Positions 6,145-7,197 of a DNA stretch of 7,197 nt are shown here, piece by piece (position 1 is the stretch's first letter; every line of letters begins with the position of its first letter). The stretch is taken from assembly GCA_000434215.1 (NCBI GenBank), contig HF999726.1:1-7197 (forward strand). The letters are read 5' to 3'. The notes under the pieces were generated by a model. That model saw only the letters and a list, made by a program, of their open reading frames with translations, had not been told where the DNA came from and did not search any database. Made by a program: the position numbers and the translations under genes. This stretch comes from Bacteroides sp. CAG:144 (GTDB lineage Bacteria > Bacteroidota > Bacteroidia > Bacteroidales > UBA11471).

Positions 6145-7197
6145 ATGAAAAACATTTTTTTAGGAATGATATGTTGCCTTCTATTGTTTTGCTCCTGCAC
6201 AGCAACATCAACGGCATATCATGTAAAGGGAGAACTCAAAGATTCTACATTTGACGGACGTACCATTTATATCGTACAGAGGGACAATCGTGTAAAAATA
6301 GACAGCACCCGCATAGAAGGGAACCGATTTTCATTCAACGGAAAAATAGATACAGCGGTATGTTGCGAAGTCTCTGTCAGTAAAAATGCCTATGCTTTTT
6401 TTATCCTCGAAAACGGTAACATCACACTCGACCTCTACGGACATATTTTTCCACAAGGAAGTCCTATGAACGAACAAATATCCTACATCAACAGAACGAC
6501 AGATAGTCTACAAAACATCTTCACAATCAAACTCGACTCTCTCATCGACGCTTATTTCCGGGGAAAAGGTATAGAGCCGCCTCAAAATAGGAATGGAGAA
6601 ATTCCCTCAGAAGTATTATATGAGCAGCTTCCTGCCATAGCTGCACAAAAAAATTTTGTAGAAGACTCGATATGTCGGGAAATTCTTTCCCGACACAACA
6701 ACGATGCATTGGGACAATATCTCATCATGTACTCATACATTTATCCCTCCGATGTAGATAAACAAATAGATATTCTCAATCATATAGGCCCGTGGCTGAA
6801 ATCTCGAAAGAATATTCAAAAAAAGATAAAGACTGTCAAGGCCCTAAAAAACACAGCAGTAGGACAACCTTATATCGACATCAAAGGTCGGGACATAAAC
6901 GGGAATGACATCGCTTTATCCGACTTTTTCGGTCGGGGAAATTACGTGCTGATGGACATGTGGGCCAGTTGGTGCATACCTTGCAAACAAGAAATACCCA
7001 ACCTCGCCTACCTGCACGATAAATACAAGGACAAAGGTCTTACCGTTGTCGGCATCTTCGTATGGGATAAAGAGAAAAATATGAAACGGGCCGTGGAAAA
7101 AGAAAAAATCTCTTGGCCTCAAATTTTCGATGTTCAAAATAACGTCCGTAAAAATTACGGTGTAGAAGGTATTCCACACATCATATTATTTGCCCCA
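6145..7197 (+). CDS. TlpA/ResA-like thiol-disulfide oxidoreductase lipoprotein with DUF4369 domain (3' end cut off)
   Basis: The reading frame is open for 351 codons to the right edge of the window, so the C-terminus is missing, probably by a few dozen residues. The start is a lipoprotein signal peptide (MKNIFLGMICCLLLFCSC), most likely lipidated at Cys18, placing the protein in the periplasm on a membrane. Residues about 22-110 (YHVKGELKDSTFDGRTIYIV and onward) fit the DUF4369 domain common in Bacteroidota TlpA-like proteins. A helical linker follows. From about 237 comes a redoxin/thioredoxin fold: VGQP, ALSDFFGRGNYVLMDMWASW, active site CIPC (277-280), VVGIFVWD, and the cis-proline loop GIP (342-344). 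Both catalytic cysteines and the cis-proline are present. Such proteins reduce or exchange disulfides in exported proteins. The client is not shown by the context. The CIPC dipeptide differs from the more usual CGPC/CxPC forms. Confidence 0.92.
   Translation, partial: MKNIFLGMICCLLLFCSCTATSTAYHVKGELKDSTFDGRTIYIVQRDNRVKIDSTRIEGNRFSFNGKIDTAVCCEVSVSKNAYAFFILENGNITLDLYGHIFPQGSPMNEQISYINRTTDSLQNIFTIKLDSLIDAYFRGKGIEPPQNRNGEIPSEVLYEQLPAIAAQKNFVEDSICREILSRHNNDALGQYLIMYSYIYPSDVDKQIDILNHIGPWLKSRKNIQKKIKTVKALKNTAVGQPYIDIKGRDINGNDIALSDFFGRGNYVLMDMWASWCIPCKQEIPNLAYLHDKYKDKGLTVVGIFVWDKEKNMKRAVEKEKISWPQIFDVQNNVRKNYGVEGIPHIILFAP

Overview
The window looks like ordinary chromosomal sequence from a member of the Bacteroidota, most likely order Bacteroidales. 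Several observations support this. Promoters carry the Bacteroidota-type -7 element TAnnTTTG rather than an E. coli -10 box. Start codons lack strong Shine-Dalgarno sequences. There is a DUF4270 lipoprotein, a DUF4369/TlpA-type lipoprotein thioredoxin, and a one-domain 'glycogen/starch synthase' of the kind typical of this group. Genus cannot be fixed from the sequence alone.

Layout: positions 1-324 hold no gene that I can support. A minus-strand tRNA-Thr(CGU) lies at 360-432, with its promoter at 451-483 and an intrinsic terminator directly behind its 3' end. A minus-strand two-gene operon follows. It comprises a GT5-like single-domain glycogen synthase homologue (2124-2948) and, 7 nt downstream, a DUF4270 lipoprotein (575-2116), and it ends at a strong terminator (508-551). 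Diverging from it across a 206-bp promoter region is panC-panD (3155-4368), the pantothenate synthetase and aspartate decarboxylase pair. After a 164-nt gap with several small hairpins comes ffh (4533-5861), the SRP GTPase, closed by a textbook terminator. The last gene (6145 to the right edge, cut off) is a lipoprotein thiol-disulfide oxidoreductase with a CIPC active site.

PanD makes beta-alanine from aspartate and PanC joins it to pantoate, so those two genes form a clear metabolic unit on the way to coenzyme A. Ffh is a separate housekeeping unit for co-translational membrane targeting. The GT5-like/DUF4270 pair is consistently arranged as an operon but its job is unclear: the synthase homologue lacks the second half of GlgA and has lost the KTGGL nucleotide-sugar motif. 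I found no CRISPR array, insertion sequence, toxin-antitoxin pair, phage gene or defence system. The most interesting leftovers are that non-canonical synthase paired with a probably surface-exposed lipoprotein, and the hairpin-rich gap between panD and ffh.
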